Positions 1 through 12,272 of a stretch of DNA of 64,000 nucleotides are shown piece by piece. Position numbers and translations under genes: made by a program. Position 1 is the first letter of the stretch. Every line of letters begins with the position of its first letter. The DNA is from Adineta steineri. Its lineage: Eukaryota > Rotifera > Eurotatoria > Adinetida > Adinetidae. Location: NCBI GenBank assembly GCA_905250115.1, contig CAJNOI010000053.1, positions 339,947 to 403,946 of the forward strand, in the 5' to 3' direction. The notes under the pieces were generated by a model, which worked only from the letters and a program-made list of their open reading frames with translations, made no database searches and was not told the origin of the DNA.

Positions 1-391
1 AAAGGCTTATAAAAAGGTATATTTAAATCTTTAGATATCTCTTAAACTTCTTTGAGAATAAGCTTTTAACTTTTTCTCTCTGATGAAACACAAGAAAAAT
101 TAAATCTTACTCTAATAATTTAAACAAACAAACAAACAGTTGAAATAATGAGATAAATATAATGAAAACAAGATCTTTTCTGCGCCCATTATAACTAATA
201 TAACTGCTGAATAGAGTTAGTTGCTCTTCTAAAAAAAATAATCTTGAGTTTATTAAAATTGAAAATCGTTTGATTTAATTTTTTTCGATTGTTGTCAACA
301 GAGAAAAGGAAAAATTTTTCAATTAAGTCTGTCGTATTATTTATACTTCTGTATTAAGAGAACTTTTTAAATAATAATTTCTATTTTATAG
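1..391. other. Non-coding, AT-rich
   Basis: No coding exon is visible. The stretch ends in a polypyrimidine run and an AG at 390-391 that serves as the splice acceptor of the exon starting at 392. Any upstream exon of that gene lies outside the window or has been lost. Confidence 0.5.
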
Positions 392-1231
392 AATCATCTA
401 CCTAAAATGAAATGTTTTTCTTTAATATATTATGGTTTAATTAAAGAATATGATAATAAATTTATATCTCTTCTTCGTCGTATGTTATATCTGAAAAAAT
501 TAACTTTATATTTACGTATCGGCATTCAAAATAGATTTATAGATCCAATTTATATTATAAATGAACTTTCCACATGCATGTCACAACTTCAATCATTCAA
601 ATTTTATCTTAGTAGTGACAACACTCGAGATAATTTAATTCATCATATGCCTACTAATAATATACAACAAAACTATATGAATATTGGATTTAAAGAAATA
701 TGGAATATTGTACATGTTGCTAAACCAGGTACATATCATATATTTACGCCACCGTTTGAGTTTGTCCAACTACACAATATTGGCAATACATTTCCGAATA
801 TCATATTTAATTCTGTTACAGAATTACATGTAAATGATGATGTTCGATTTGAACATGAATTCTTTCTAAGAATAGCGAAAGCTTTTCCATTTCTGAAGCA
901 GTTTTCTGTTATTAATTATGCACCACAATTACACTTTGAAAACACATCATTCGACAATATTCAATTGTATGAAATCATTGAATATCCTCGTCTAACTTCA
1001 CTTGACATTGAAGGAGTCGATATTACTTACACTGAACAATTTCTAAATGAAAATAGGACATACCTACCTAATCTCGTTAAATTAATTGTTTCACATGAAA
1101 ATTTAAGAATTACTACAGAAAATTTTACTAGGGATCTAACACGACGGAACTGTGCAAATATTAAAGAATTATCAACGGAACGACAATTTGTTGGCTCAAA
1201 AGAATATTACACATATTTTCCATCGTTATAA
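392..1231 (+). CDS. 3' exon of a rotifer-type F-box/LRR-like protein (partial)
   Basis: This is the last exon of a gene whose beginning is not in the window. The reading frame is open back to a splice acceptor at 390-391 and enters as NHLPKMKCFSLIYYG, so the internal ATG at 407 is probably not the start. The exon encodes about 280 residues of regularly spaced leucine, isoleucine and phenylalanine with motifs such as LRRMLYLKKLTLYLRI and FPFLKQFSVINY, which look like irregular leucine-rich repeats. I recognise this as the C-terminal part of the large bdelloid family annotated as F-box domain-containing proteins; the F-box itself would be N-terminal and is absent here. Substrate recognition for ubiquitination is the family role and is inferred. 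No coding sequence is seen in the 391 bases upstream, so the gene could be 5'-truncated. Confidence 0.6.
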   Translation, partial: NHLPKMKCFSLIYYGLIKEYDNKFISLLRRMLYLKKLTLYLRIGIQNRFIDPIYIINELSTCMSQLQSFKFYLSSDNTRDNLIHHMPTNNIQQNYMNIGFKEIWNIVHVAKPGTYHIFTPPFEFVQLHNIGNTFPNIIFNSVTELHVNDDVRFEHEFFLRIAKAFPFLKQFSVINYAPQLHFENTSFDNIQLYEIIEYPRLTSLDIEGVDITYTEQFLNENRTYLPNLVKLIVSHENLRITTENFTRDLTRRNCANIKELSTERQFVGSKEYYTYFPSL

Positions 1232-1634
1232 AAAAATTGGCGTTTATTTTTCTTTTTAAATATAAAATAAAAAATCTTTTTCTTTGATAATGCTCGCGGA
1301 ATTTTCTTCTGGTTTTCATATGAAATATTAAGTTTTTTTTATCAATTTTGTCGATTGATACTACCATACTTTTAATATCTTTCGAAGATAGATATGCATC
1401 TCTATTTAAGTTTTATAAATTGACGATTATATTTACACAATGAATTCAGTTGATTTTGTTCTTTATTTAATTAACAAGTATTGAACAATGTTCAAGTAGT
1501 CCAATGCAAAAAATAAAAGCGACCTCTTATTATAGAATTTAAATGCAGACTTTTTTCTTGCAAAATCCTGATAAAACTCATAAGAAAAGACAATTATAAT
1601 GATATTATTGTGATGAATATCTCATCGTGTATAT
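1232..1634. other. Non-coding, AT-rich
   Basis: Downstream flank of the F-box-like exon. Nothing recognisable was found here. Confidence 0.4.
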
Positions 1635-1790
1635 TCCAAAAACAAAAAGAATTGAATGAATATAAAATGAAAAAACGACAATAAGACGAACGCATATGAA
1701 TGCAAAAACAAGAAAGAATCGAATGAATAGAAAATGAAAAAACGACAATAAGACGAACGCATATGTATGCAAAAACAAAAAGGAGTGAAG
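1635..1790. repeat. 67-bp tandem repeat, about 2.3 copies
   Basis: Two nearly identical units start at 1654 and 1721, each containing GAATGAATA, a run of A, CGACAATAAGACGAACGCAT and TGCAAAAACA. Part of a third unit precedes them. Open frames across it on the minus strand are by-products of the repeat. Confidence 0.75.
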
Positions 1791-2972
1791 CATACCATAA
1801 GCACATATCATGTCCAGTGGACATGACAATTATTATTTTTTTGTTATTTATTTTCTTTGTTGTCTTGTTTCGCTTGTTCATCAAGGTTATCTAAAATAAA
1901 ATAAATAAGTATTTTTTTACGAAGTTTAAGCAAAGGGAAAAAAAGCATAATGGAAGTACTTCAAAGTACTTTAAAGTAGCTCGATAAAGCTGTTACAGTT
2001 GACGTGAGAATTTAGTTGAGACTGGACTGCGAGAAGATAAAAATGAAAAACTTTTTCTGAAAGAGAAAATCTTCGTACATAAAAAGAATTTTATAATTAG
2101 CATGATATCACGTACGTCCGTAACAGAACATAGAAATTTTCATCAGATTTATTACATGAAGAAATATTTTGAATTAGATCTATAGATTTAGTTAAAACTG
2201 AATTTGTTTAAATCAATTCTCACCCATATTCTAATGTGTTGATACACACTTTCTATTGATTCAATACTATGATTTGAACCTATCATGTGTTTGTGTACAA
2301 CTAATGATCTTTTTCATATATTTATGCGTCAATTGATTAATTCCTATCGAGCTAACTTGAATTTTTAAAATCTTTTAATACTTATCAAAAAAAAGATAAT
2401 CGAATAAGAAACCTACACGACCGATCCCTGTTCGATATAAATGAAATAGAAAGACAAAATTTCTATCTCTTACATCTGAATAGATCATACAAAATCTTTA
2501 TATCTAGGAAAATAAAACAGTTTAACGTAAATAATTGTATACTTTCTATGAAAAAACAATCAATCGCTGAATGTTTCTTATGTTCTAGTGATAAAAAAAA
2601 GAATCAATTGAGTTTTAGAGAAAAAAACGTTTTTCTTTCTTCAAAAGAAAGTCAATGTTTTGCATGTCCCGCTCATTAAAACAACTTATCTATCATATGA
2701 GAAAATAAACTTCCTTTTTTTCTATACATTGATATCAATATCCTACATGTTCCGTTTAGAAAAAAATCTATCTGTTTATAACAAAACAAATTTTCTCGGA
2801 TTTTTATATAAATTTCAATAACTAGTATATCTCGATAAAAAAAAATTATCTATTCAAAAGAAGAAAACTTTATTTTTATACAAATTTCAAATGTCATATA
2901 CGTTCCCACTTTGAAAAAGTAACTATATACTCAAATGAATATAATTAAGTAACATTACTTTTTTCTTATATT
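1791..2972. other. Non-coding, AT-rich
   Basis: No supported gene, RNA or repeat was found. Short A/T homopolymers are frequent. Confidence 0.4.
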
Positions 2973-4052
2973 CTATATAAACTTATCTTTTAAATTATTA
3001 ATATATTTCAAATCATTCATATTTTTACTTAGTTTTTCGTAAAAAGAAAATGATCTGTTGTATCTGAAATAATTACTTATTTCTTGCTCAAAGTTGTTGT
3101 TTGCTTGTACACATTGATATCTTTCGTCCAATAACCTGTAAATGGTATTTTCAATACCGTCCTTCGTTTCAATCTTCAAACTAACATTGTACAAAAGGTG
3201 TTGTCCCTCGTTAAGTTGTTCGTCGATTTTATTTATTCTTGTCACATTTTTTGTGATCTAAATCAAGTAATATATAGGGTGTTTCATAAGTTTCGACCCC
3301 TTATCAAAGACGAGTTATTTTCTATGACAAACTTATATACAGTAGTTGATCAAAGTATATGGTTTTGTAAAGAAAACGACGGGCTATCTTACTATAATAA
3401 AATGTTTTAGAAGCGATCATATGACCATTTTATTCGTCTCGAGTAAGGTTTTTTATTTCGTGATTTCAAAAAAAAAAACAATAGTTACATCAAATATTTC
3501 TCGAAAAAAACAACTAAATGATTCATAGTTTTATCATACAAATGTACTTTTCTTAGAAATCATATCAATAATCATATGTTTTTGAATAAAAACATCAATA
3601 ATCAATGTATGAAAATAATCAACACCATTGCAAAACGACTAAAGGCAATCGTTCGAAAAGAAGGTCAGTGGGTAACCAAAGGTGATTATTGGCGATTACT
3701 GATGATTATTGATATGATTTCTAAGAAAAGTACATTTGTATGATAAAACTATGAATCATTTAGTTGGTTTTTTCGAGAAATATTTGATGTAACTATTGTT
3801 TTTTTTTGAAATCACGAAATAAAAAACCTTACTCGAGACGAATAAAATGGTCATATGATCGTCTTACATTGATGCATTCTAAAACATTTCATTATAGAAA
3901 GATAGCCCGTCGTTTTCTCTATAAAATCATATACTTTGATCAACTACTGTATATAAGTTTGTCATAGAAAATAATTCATCTTTGATAAGGGGTCGAAACT
4001 TATGAAACACCCTTTACATTACCTTTTCATCGAGTTCTTCTTGCGGTTCCAT
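2973..4052 (-). CDS. Small two-exon charged, helical protein (about 104 aa), unknown function
   Basis: Inferred structure: exon 1 4052-4023 (MEPQEELDEK), intron 4022-3258, exon 2 3257-2973. The donor reads AAG/GTAATG and the acceptor TTGATTTAG/ATC. Exon 2 has no usable ATG of its own but is open back to that acceptor in the right phase. An in-frame TAG lies just upstream of the ATG. The predicted protein is rich in E, K, N and L (for example TRINKIDEQLNEGQHLLYNV) and probably forms helices or a coiled coil, somewhat like small SNARE- or BLOC-type subunits, but I do not recognise the family. The intron is large only because it contains the fold-back element at 3276-4013; without it the intron would be about 27 nt, short for this genome, so a few bases may have been lost. 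Confidence 0.5.
3276..4013. mobile_element. Fold-back (long inverted repeat) DNA transposon, 738 bp
   Basis: The left arm (about 3276-3573) and right arm (about 3703-4013) are near-perfect reverse complements over about 300 bp. The ends are AGGGTGTTTCATAAGT and its complement. The right arm has small indels, for example near 3866-3878. The roughly 130-bp loop encodes nothing. The form resembles a non-autonomous Tc1/mariner-type element, but no clean TA duplication could be assigned. It lies in the intron of the small gene at 2973-4052. Confidence 0.85.
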
Positions 4053-4649
4053 TTGGAATGAGTGTACAAACTATATATAATCCAAAAATTATTTTTAAAA
4101 ATTAAGAAAATTATCTTATTAAAGTTATATTATCTTACATTCGTAAATACAACTGGATATTGTAAAAGTGAATATGAGAGTAAATTATTTATTTTTCTTT
4201 GTATTTTTATACGTAAAAATATATGTTTTTTTTTAAGAATACATGCGAAAATGTGATCTGTCTGGCTATGTGTTAACATTCCGGCATGTTCTTATTTAAT
4301 TTCTTATTGATAAAAAAAAACTGCTTATATTATTTCAAAGACGTTGTCTACATATGAATGTGTATTTAGAATCTAGTTGAGACTTCAATATTATATGATA
4401 GATTTGCAATAAGAAATGTAGCTATAAATCGATAAAAATTTATTGTTCAATATACTGATATTTATTTATATAAAACTAAGAATTTCTTTGAAATAGAATT
4501 AATAAGATAAAGAATTTTATTTCAATTTATTAATATATCTATATTATTTGTTAATACTTTTTTTAAAGATAATTTTAGTATTTAAAAAAAAATGAAATAA
4601 ATATTAGTAATAAAATATAAATGATTATTTAAATCATAAGTTAATTTTA
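4053..4649. other. Non-coding, AT-rich
   Basis: Intergenic region between the start of the small gene and the 3' end of the hydrolase/ligase fusion gene. Nothing recognisable was found. Confidence 0.4.
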
Positions 4650-6662
4650 TTAATAAATCTTTGAATAATGTTTACATAATGTATCATCATCAAATTGATT
4701 TGTTAAAGATAATTCTTTATATTTCATAGATAAATATGTTTGAATTAATATTTTAGGAAAATGTTGTAATAATTGTTGATCATCGTTTAAATATTTTAAT
4801 GCTTCATTTAAATTGTCAGGTAATGGATAAATATTATTTTGTAAACGTTGGTCTTCACTTAATTCATGAGGATCTTTTTCAGTTATAAATTTTAATTGAG
4901 ATTTATCTTCAATTCCTAAACGTCCAGCAATAAGAATACTTAATAACGATAAATGTGGAGAAGATGTTCCATCCATTGGACGATATTCAAGATTATATTG
5001 TTGATCAATTGATTTATTTGAAAAATCAATTGTTGGACAGATTCGTATTGGTGTTTTACGATTTCTATAACCAATCGATGTATATGCACTACTCCAATTA
5101 TTTGGTTTTAAACGTAAATAAGATACAGGTGTTGGTGCTGTTATTGCACAAAGTGATCTTAAATGATTAAGAATACCTGATGACCATTGTTCTCCAAGTA
5201 TGGATAAATTATACGGACGTTGTTTATCATAAAATAAATAATTTCCATTTGAATCTTTCATACTAATATGTAAATGAACACCATTTGATATCGAATTTGC
5301 TGATGTTAATGGAGAAAATGATACATTTAAATCCATTTGTTGAGCTAAATCACGTATTATTTCTCTTATAGAAACAGCTCTATCAGCAGCTGTTAATGGA
5401 TCAGATGGTTTACAAGTTATTTCATATTGATTTTTTCCATATTCAGATAAAAAATTTTCTGGTTGAATATTTGCATATTCAAGTGAAGACATTAACCAAC
5501 TTGAAAATTGATTTTGTTGACGTTGTGATTGAAATGAAAATGCTGGATAAGAATTGGAATCATTTTTATTAATTAATGTAAATTCATGTTCAAATGAAAC
5601 ATTTATATCAATATCAAATTTATCTTTATAATATTTTATTTCTTTTTTTAATAAATTTCGTGGACAACAATCCCAATTATTTCCATTTGTTTCAACAATA
5701 TCACAATGAATTAAATCAAATGGTTGATTTTTTAGATTTGGTCCATTTGGAATTGTTATTCGAGCATTTTTATCTGGTAAAAGACGTAAATCACCTTGTG
5801 AACCCCATGAATTTGATTCATCAATAATATCTTGTGGTGTTAGAGCACTATCCGCTGGTACCCATCCACAACCAGTAGTCATATATTCATCTAATTTGGA
5901 CGTTAATACTGAACGACCACGAGTTATACCAATTAAATCAGTTGTTACTAATGTTGTTAATGACATTGGTTTGATTTCATTTGATTTTTCAATTAAATTC
6001 TTATTTGATTCTTAAGAAAATAAAATTTATTTGAAATAAAACTAAAAAATAAAAAAAAAACCTTGAATTTTTTTAATAAGTTCTTTTGTGTTAAGAATTG
6101 TACAATAACCTTTAAAAGCATTTAAAGCATTTTCATGTCTTTCTAATGTATGAGTTGTACAAGCATCTTTAATACAAATAACTTGATAACCTTTATCAGC
6201 ACCATCTCTAATAGCCATATCAACACATTGATCAGTTAACATTCCCATAATAATAAGATAATTTTTTTCAAGATTTCTTAAAATATAATCAATATTCGTT
6301 GAATTAAAAACACCTGAACTTGTTTTTTTTAACCAAATATCATCTTCATTAGGTTTAACTTCATCAATAACTTTTCCAAGATAAGAATTTTTTGGAATAA
6401 ATATATTTGATAATTTATGATCTAAACTTCTATCACGACCATCGGAAGTTAAACTTTCAATAGTTGTATAAATTATTTCCATTTTAAGTGAACGTCCTAA
6501 TTCAATAATTTGTTTCATATTTGGTAAACAAATTTCCGTTATTTGTTGATAATACCATGGATAGTTTTCTTTATGATAATTATCTATTTCACTATTTTGA
6601 ACATCAACTAATAATATTGCTGTTTGATTTATTGGAATTGTTTTTATTCTTTCAAAACTCAT
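4650..6662 (-). CDS. Isochorismatase-like hydrolase fused to glutamine-synthetase-like ligase (about 653 aa)
   Basis: Exon 1 is 6662-6062 (200 codons plus one base) and exon 2 is 6010-4650. They are joined by a 51-nt intron (6061-6011, GT...AAG). Removing it fuses the two frames through a 15-residue linker (ESNKNLIEKSNEIKP) straight into the methionine at 5966. The N-terminal domain is a cysteine hydrolase of the isochorismatase superfamily, with D20 (LLVDVQN), K112/K113 (WLKKTSSG) and C146 (GMLTDQCVD) as the expected triad. The C-terminal domain is a complete GS fold with FEHEFTLI, YEITCKP, NGVHLHIS, YRNRKTPIR and LEYRPMDG supplying metal-, ammonia- and ATP-site residues. This suggests gamma-glutamyl transfer to an amine, coupled to amide or C-N hydrolysis. 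The donor is weak (G followed by a T-run), so two separate genes 75 bp apart remain possible. Possible bacterial or fungal ancestry is inferred. Confidence 0.8.
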
Positions 6663-7629
6663 CTTTATCTTTTAAAATATATTATTATTCTTCTTATCAT
6701 ATCATTGTCACTTATTCATTTAAAACGATTGGATTATTTTTTCTAATCAATCACAATTCAAATATAAAGAGGTGTCATTAGATTATTACATATACATTTA
6801 AATATTATTAATAGCAGAAATAAAATTTTTATTTTTATTATAAATCAATCAAATAAATAAGATTTTCATATGTAAATTTATCATGTTGCTGAGAAGATTA
6901 AAATATAGAACTATATAAATATCTATATTCTTATTATATTATATTTCTAAACGTTTTATTTTACTGGAAAAAGTTTCAAAATAAAACTGTAATTGACAGT
7001 AACAACAATACTTCAAATTCATTTATATCAGTAATAGAAAAATATATATTTTAACAAAAAATATTGATACATAAGTTTAATAAAATGGCTTTACTTTAGT
7101 AGTACAAATAAAATCCTTACATGTTATTTTCTCGATAAATCATATTACTTTACTGAACGATGACTATGAAAGTAAACCATTAAAAAATCTATCATATTCA
7201 TAATGATCACTAACATAATTTTAAATATAAACATGTTTTTCAATTTATTTTGTTAGTTGTTCATGTGATCATTGATGAAAAGCTAAAATATTTGTTGAAC
7301 CTATAAACTAAAATAGAATTCTAAAGTGAATATGAATTAGTTTTTACTCTTTTTCTTATTGGCTTCGACGAAAGGTGAGCAGAAAATAGTACATTTCGCA
7401 CGTCCTGCTGTTCTCTCCTGCAGGCGAGGGTTTCACTTTTTGTCTTGTCCTGAGTTCACCTCTACTTCGATAAACAAACCATGTGAGAGCGAGATAAATA
7501 GATAGATAATAGAAAAAGTTCGAATTGAAAAGAAAGAAAAAGAGACGAGACGATTATGTATTCTCAAAGAAAAGAGTCCTGCACAAAACAAAGATAATAA
7601 GAATAGTTGTGAGGTAGAAAGAATAAAAT
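6663..7629. other. Intergenic region between divergent genes
   Basis: Separates the minus-strand hydrolase/ligase gene from plus-strand TMEM144, so it should hold both promoters. A more GC-rich patch at 7360-7500 and a purine-rich stretch at 7500-7620 lie just upstream of TMEM144. No defined motif was recognised. Confidence 0.4.
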
Positions 7630-8781
7630 ATGAATATATTAAATAATGAAATATTTGAAAATGTAACAACATCCACTGCTAATCCACCTCATAATGAATT
7701 TCCAATATGGGCTGGTTATGTATCTGTAATAATATCTGTTATATTTTTTGGTACAAATTTTGTTCCAGCTGCTAAATATAAAATAGGTGATGGAGTTTCA
7801 TTTCAATTTTTTTTATGTTGTGGAATTTGGGTAACGGGTGTTGTTGTTCATATTATTGTTGGAAATTATTATTTTTATCCATTAGTTATTGTTGGTGGAG
7901 TTTTATGGACAACAGGTAATGTTCTTTCAGTATTTGTTATACCAATCAATGGTCTTGGTGTATCAATGTTATTATGGTGTACTTCAAATTTATTTATAGG
8001 TAATTTAAAAAGAAAAAAATAGAAAAAAAAAATCAAATTGATTTTTTTTCTAAAAATAAAAGGATGGGCAAGTGGACATTTTGGATGGTTTGGTTTAAAA
8101 GCTGAAAAAGTTGAAAAACCAATATTAAATTATCTTGGTGTAGCCATTGCTGTTATTAGTGGTTTAATATTTCTTGCTATTCGTATTGGTAAAAAAGAAG
8201 ATGACGTATTTTCAATTGATTCATCTCAATCTCCAATATTAAATTCATCAGTTGAAGATATTGATAATAGTAATAATCCATCAAATACAACTCTTCGAAT
8301 GCGTATTATTGGTTATATATTAGCTATTTTAAGTGGAGTATTATTTGGTCTTGTATTTACTCCATCAACATATATACAAGATCATCATGATCAATATAAA
8401 AATGCAACAAAAAATGGTCTTGATTATATATTTTCATTATATACAGGAATATTTTTTTCTTCATTTATCTATTATGCAATATATATTATAATGAAACGTA
8501 ATCGTCCATATATTTGTGTTGAAAGTATATTTCCAGCATTTTTATCTGGTATTATGTGGGCAATAGCAGAAGCAGGTTTTATTGTTGCTAATAGTGTATT
8601 AAGTCAAGCTATTTCATTTCCATTAATATCAATTGGACCAGGAACAATAGCTGCACTTTGGTCAATATTATATATTAAAGATATAAGAGGTTCGAGAAAT
8701 TATATTATTTTTTCAATTGGAACATTTATTAGAATAATTGCTGCTGTTTTTATTATTTTATCCAAACCTATTCCAAATTAA
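7630..8781 (+). CDS. TMEM144: Transmembrane protein 144 homologue
   Basis: Exon 1 is 7630-7999 and exon 2 is 8063-8781, separated by a 63-nt intron (GTAATT...AAAAG). Together they encode about 361 residues, close to the vertebrate length. Splicing restores the family-typical block SNLFIGWASGHFGWFGLK across the junction. The protein has about ten hydrophobic segments, starting with WAGYVSVIISVIFFGTNFVP, and the second half contains GVLFGLVFTPSTYIQDH and PLISIGPGTIAALWSILYIK. It belongs to the drug/metabolite-like TMEM144 family, described as possible carbohydrate transporters; the substrate is unknown. A hydrophilic loop (residues about 190-215) separates the halves. Confidence 0.9.
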
Positions 8782-9050
8782 TTTTATATTACCATTAATT
8801 AAATTATATATTGAAGAATTTTATTTGAAATTAATATCAAATCATGTATGATTGTTTAACACAAACAAATAAATCTTCTTCAATATTTATTATTATTATT
8901 TAATTCATATATTAAAATAAATCCAATTTACATTGAAATTATTGCTGAACTTTAATATTTTTATTTATTAGTTATCTTTTTTTTATGAAATTATCAATGT
9001 TGAGGATGAGGATATAACATAGACTATATTTAACTTTAGAGGCAGACCCA

Positions 9051-9351
9051 AGGGGGCAGGAGCTGGCACCCAGCACCGAACAAGTGCTGAGACGCTGAAC
9101 GGGTGCTGAGGTGTTGAGCAAGTGCTGAGGTGCTGAACAGATGCTGAGCCGAGGGATAAAAGCTGGCACCCAGCACTCAGCACCTATTCAGCGCCTGCGC
9201 AACATCTTCGCACCCGTTCAGCACCTCAGCACCTGTTCAGTGTTTTTCGGTGCTCGTTGCCAGCTCTTACCTCCTTGGCTGAGGTGCTGAATAGGTGCTT
9301 AGGTGCTGAACAGGTCCTAAATAGGTGCTGAGTGCCAGCTATTACCCCCTT
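9051..9351. mobile_element. GC-rich palindromic element with 10-bp target duplication
   Basis: A 301-bp GC-rich island in AT-rich DNA. Exact copies of AGGCAGACCC flank it at 9041-9050 and 9352-9361. Its ends are inverted: AAGGGGGCAGGAGCTGGCAC on the left matches the complement of the right end (...GTGCCAGCTATTACCCCCTT). The interior is built from many GGTGCTGA / TCAGCACC words in both orientations. No ORF. The 10-bp duplication suggests a Mutator-like (MULE) non-autonomous element. Confidence 0.85.
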
Positions 9352-9457
9352 AGGCAGACCCCATTCACACAATGGAAAATATTTGATTAAAAGAGATTTT
9401 TAAAAAAATAAGTGAAATATATTTTAATAAAAAAGAATATTTAACAAAGAAAATTAA

Positions 9458-11061
9458 TTACAAAGTTTCTTCTAATTTTGCTATATTATTCGCTTGTGAT
9501 CGTCTATTTAATGATGGATTTAGTGAACTAGTTGCAATAACTGAAAGTCTTCTCTGTTCATTTTGAATATGATGAGAAATTGAACCACGTACCATCGAAT
9601 TGATTTGTTGTTCAGTTAATTGTTCATTAATACTCGAATTTTTCCATTCATAAGCTTGTTCTCCATGTTCTTCATGATCTAAACCAATTTCTTCATCATA
9701 TTCAATTTTTAATCCAACTATTTTATCAATAATTTTTAATAAAATAATCGTAATTATTGCTGACCATAAACCAGTAACACAAACAGCCATTGTTTGAATC
9801 CCAAGAAGATATGGACTATGTGAACCAAAAAATAATCCATCACGACCATCATTATTAAAAGCTTTTTCACCAAAAAATCCAATTGCAATTGAACCAATAA
9901 CACCAGTTATACCATGAACACTTGAAACATCTAAATAAAATAGAATTTGAGATTTCAATTTTAAAAATCAAAATAAAATCTATATTAACCAAGTGCATCA
10001 TCAATACGTAATTTATGTTTAATTAATAAAATACTAAAATACGAAGAAAAACCAAGAATAACTCCAATAACAGCACCATATTGTGGATCAATATAACCAG
10101 AAGCAGGTGTTATACCAGCTAAACCAGCAATAACACCATTAAGAACAGCTGTTGCTGATGGTTTATGTCTTATCCATGATATAATTAACCAAACAACTCC
10201 ACTTGTAGTAGCTGCTCGTTGTGTTGCAACAACAGTTGATACAGCTAATGATCCACTTTGTAATGCACTTCCAGCATTAAAACCAAACCATGATGTCCAA
10301 AGAAGTGCACCTCCAAGTGCTGCTAATGGTAAATTTGATGGAGGAAATTCGCCATTATATTTATCAAAATCTTTTCTTTGTCCTAAAACAATTCCACATA
10401 TTAATGCTGATACACCTGATGTTGTATGAATAACTAATCCACCTGCAAAATCCTTATGAAATTTTATTTTATTTTATTTCAATAAAAAGAAATCAAAATG
10501 AACTAACTTGTACTTCAAACATTTTATTTAACCATCCATCACCCCAAATCCAATGTGCAACTGGATAATAAATAAATAATTCCCAACCAATAATAAATAA
10601 AACATATGCTTTATATTGAAGTCTTTCAGCAAATGCTCCTGTTATTAATAATGGTGATATTGCTGCAAACATCATTTGAAAAAAACCAAATAAAGCAGCT
10701 GGAATATTTGGAGAATGTCGTGAACAACTTGTATATGGAACATCTAACATAAGGATATTACTAAAATCTCCAATAACACCTCCATAAGAATGTCCAAATA
10801 CCAATGTATAACCAATTAAATGCCACATTACTGATAAGATTGATGCACCACCAATGATTTGTGTTACTAATGAGACCGTATTGATACTTTTTAATAATCC
10901 AGCTAAAAAAGATTTTTTTTTTAAAATAAAAAAACAAAATTTAATTAACCTTCAAAAAAAGCTAAAGCTGGCATCATTGATAATACTAATATAGATGATA
11001 TTAATACCCATGTTGTATCACCTGTATTTATACAACTATCAGTTTCATTTGAAAAAACCAT
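9458..11061 (-). CDS. Ammonium transporter, Amt/MEP family (480 aa)
   Basis: Four exons: 11061-10950, 10902-10508, 10452-9990 and 9930-9458, with introns of 47, 55 and 59 nt; the sum is exactly 481 codons. The membrane protein conducts ammonium across the plasma membrane. The N-terminus reads TGDTTWVLISSILVLSMMPA followed by the AFFEAGLL turn. The twin pore histidines are present: one in DFAGGLVIHTTSG and one in DDALGDVSSVHGITG. The Amt signature region appears as ALLWTSWFGFNAGSAL. About eleven membrane segments are expected. The cytoplasmic tail (last 100 residues) is acidic and then serine-rich. Several introns fall inside conserved motifs and splice in phase, which makes the model firm. 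Confidence 0.93.
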
Positions 11062-12272
11062 TTTATTTTCATTTACGATTTCTATTTAATATTATTTTAA
11101 CATTTATTATTTATTTTATATATACTTTTTCTTATCCTTATCTTAGAATAACATTGATATTAACTTATTATTTAATCTTTTTTTCTATTATATTCTAAAC
11201 AATTATCTATTCAAAATTAACCGAACTAATTTGAAAGATTTTTTATTTTCAAATCAAATTTTTACTTCAACAAATATCTTAGATTAAAAATAAAGTTTTC
11301 TTACATAATGCCCTAGAATTTATTTGTGAGTTATGAAAAATGAATCATTATTTATGTTTTTCTTTCTTTAACATCGCGATAATAAATGTAATAATGTTAT
11401 AACATACATTTCTACTGAAAATATTCTTTATTTTTATATCAAACTTGATTCATACTTTAAAAATTTTTATCTAAAATAAAAAAAACTTATTCATAATGAT
11501 TTTTATTGTCAATATGAGATAAACTTAGAAAATGTTTTTACTGAAAATAAGTTTCTTTAGAAATATATATAAGAAAGTTTTAATTAATAGATTTGTTTGC
11601 ACTCTGAAATATTCTTATCTAACATATAGAAAAATCTTATCATTATCATCTTGATTCATGAACAAACAAGTTATGAAAAGAATAAAATTTCTGGATGACT
11701 TTTTCTAATGTAATTATTCAAAAGAAAGAAATTATTATTCATCATCAACATTAAATCTTGAGAGTGGGTGTGGGTGTGACTGTAATTTGAAAGCGACGCC
11801 TACCCTCAACTTCTAGAAAATATCAAACAGTCTTATTGATTTCAGAGGAATATTGGACAATTCTAAAGAATCGTAGAGAATTTATGAGAATTTAGAATCT
11901 CAGGGTTTGCTATTTAAGTTGATGGTGAGGGTGAAGATGATTAAATGTATTTATTATTAATACTAGTGTCCTCGCCAATATTATGACAATCATATTGTCA
12001 CAACCACACCCTTCGGAAAGATTCAATTAAAATATTGAAAAATTCTTCAATGGCAAAATGAGTAAAGATTTTGTTGTTTAAAACTATATTTTAGGAATAA
12101 AGGATATTTAATAAAATAAGCAAAAATAAAGATAAAAGACACAATTATAGAATGGTTATTCTAGTGTTAGCGAAGACGGTGAAGTACTTTACCTCATCTA
12201 CTAGTATTAACAACAAAAACATTCATTGATAGTTAATCGAAAATTAAAATAAATAGAAAATAGTTCGGATTG
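11062..12272. other. Non-coding, with a short telomere-like tract
   Basis: Between the ammonium transporter start and the 3' end of the CD225 gene. The only notable item is GTGGGTGTGGGTGTG at about 11765-11779, a short interstitial telomere-type tract. Confidence 0.45.

Noticed and set aside
1594..1884. Three overlapping minus-strand frames
   Set aside because: They follow the 67-bp tandem repeat in different phases and resemble no protein family.
3198..3528. Plus-strand frames within the fold-back element
   Set aside because: They span the inverted-repeat arm and its edge; no transposase motifs.
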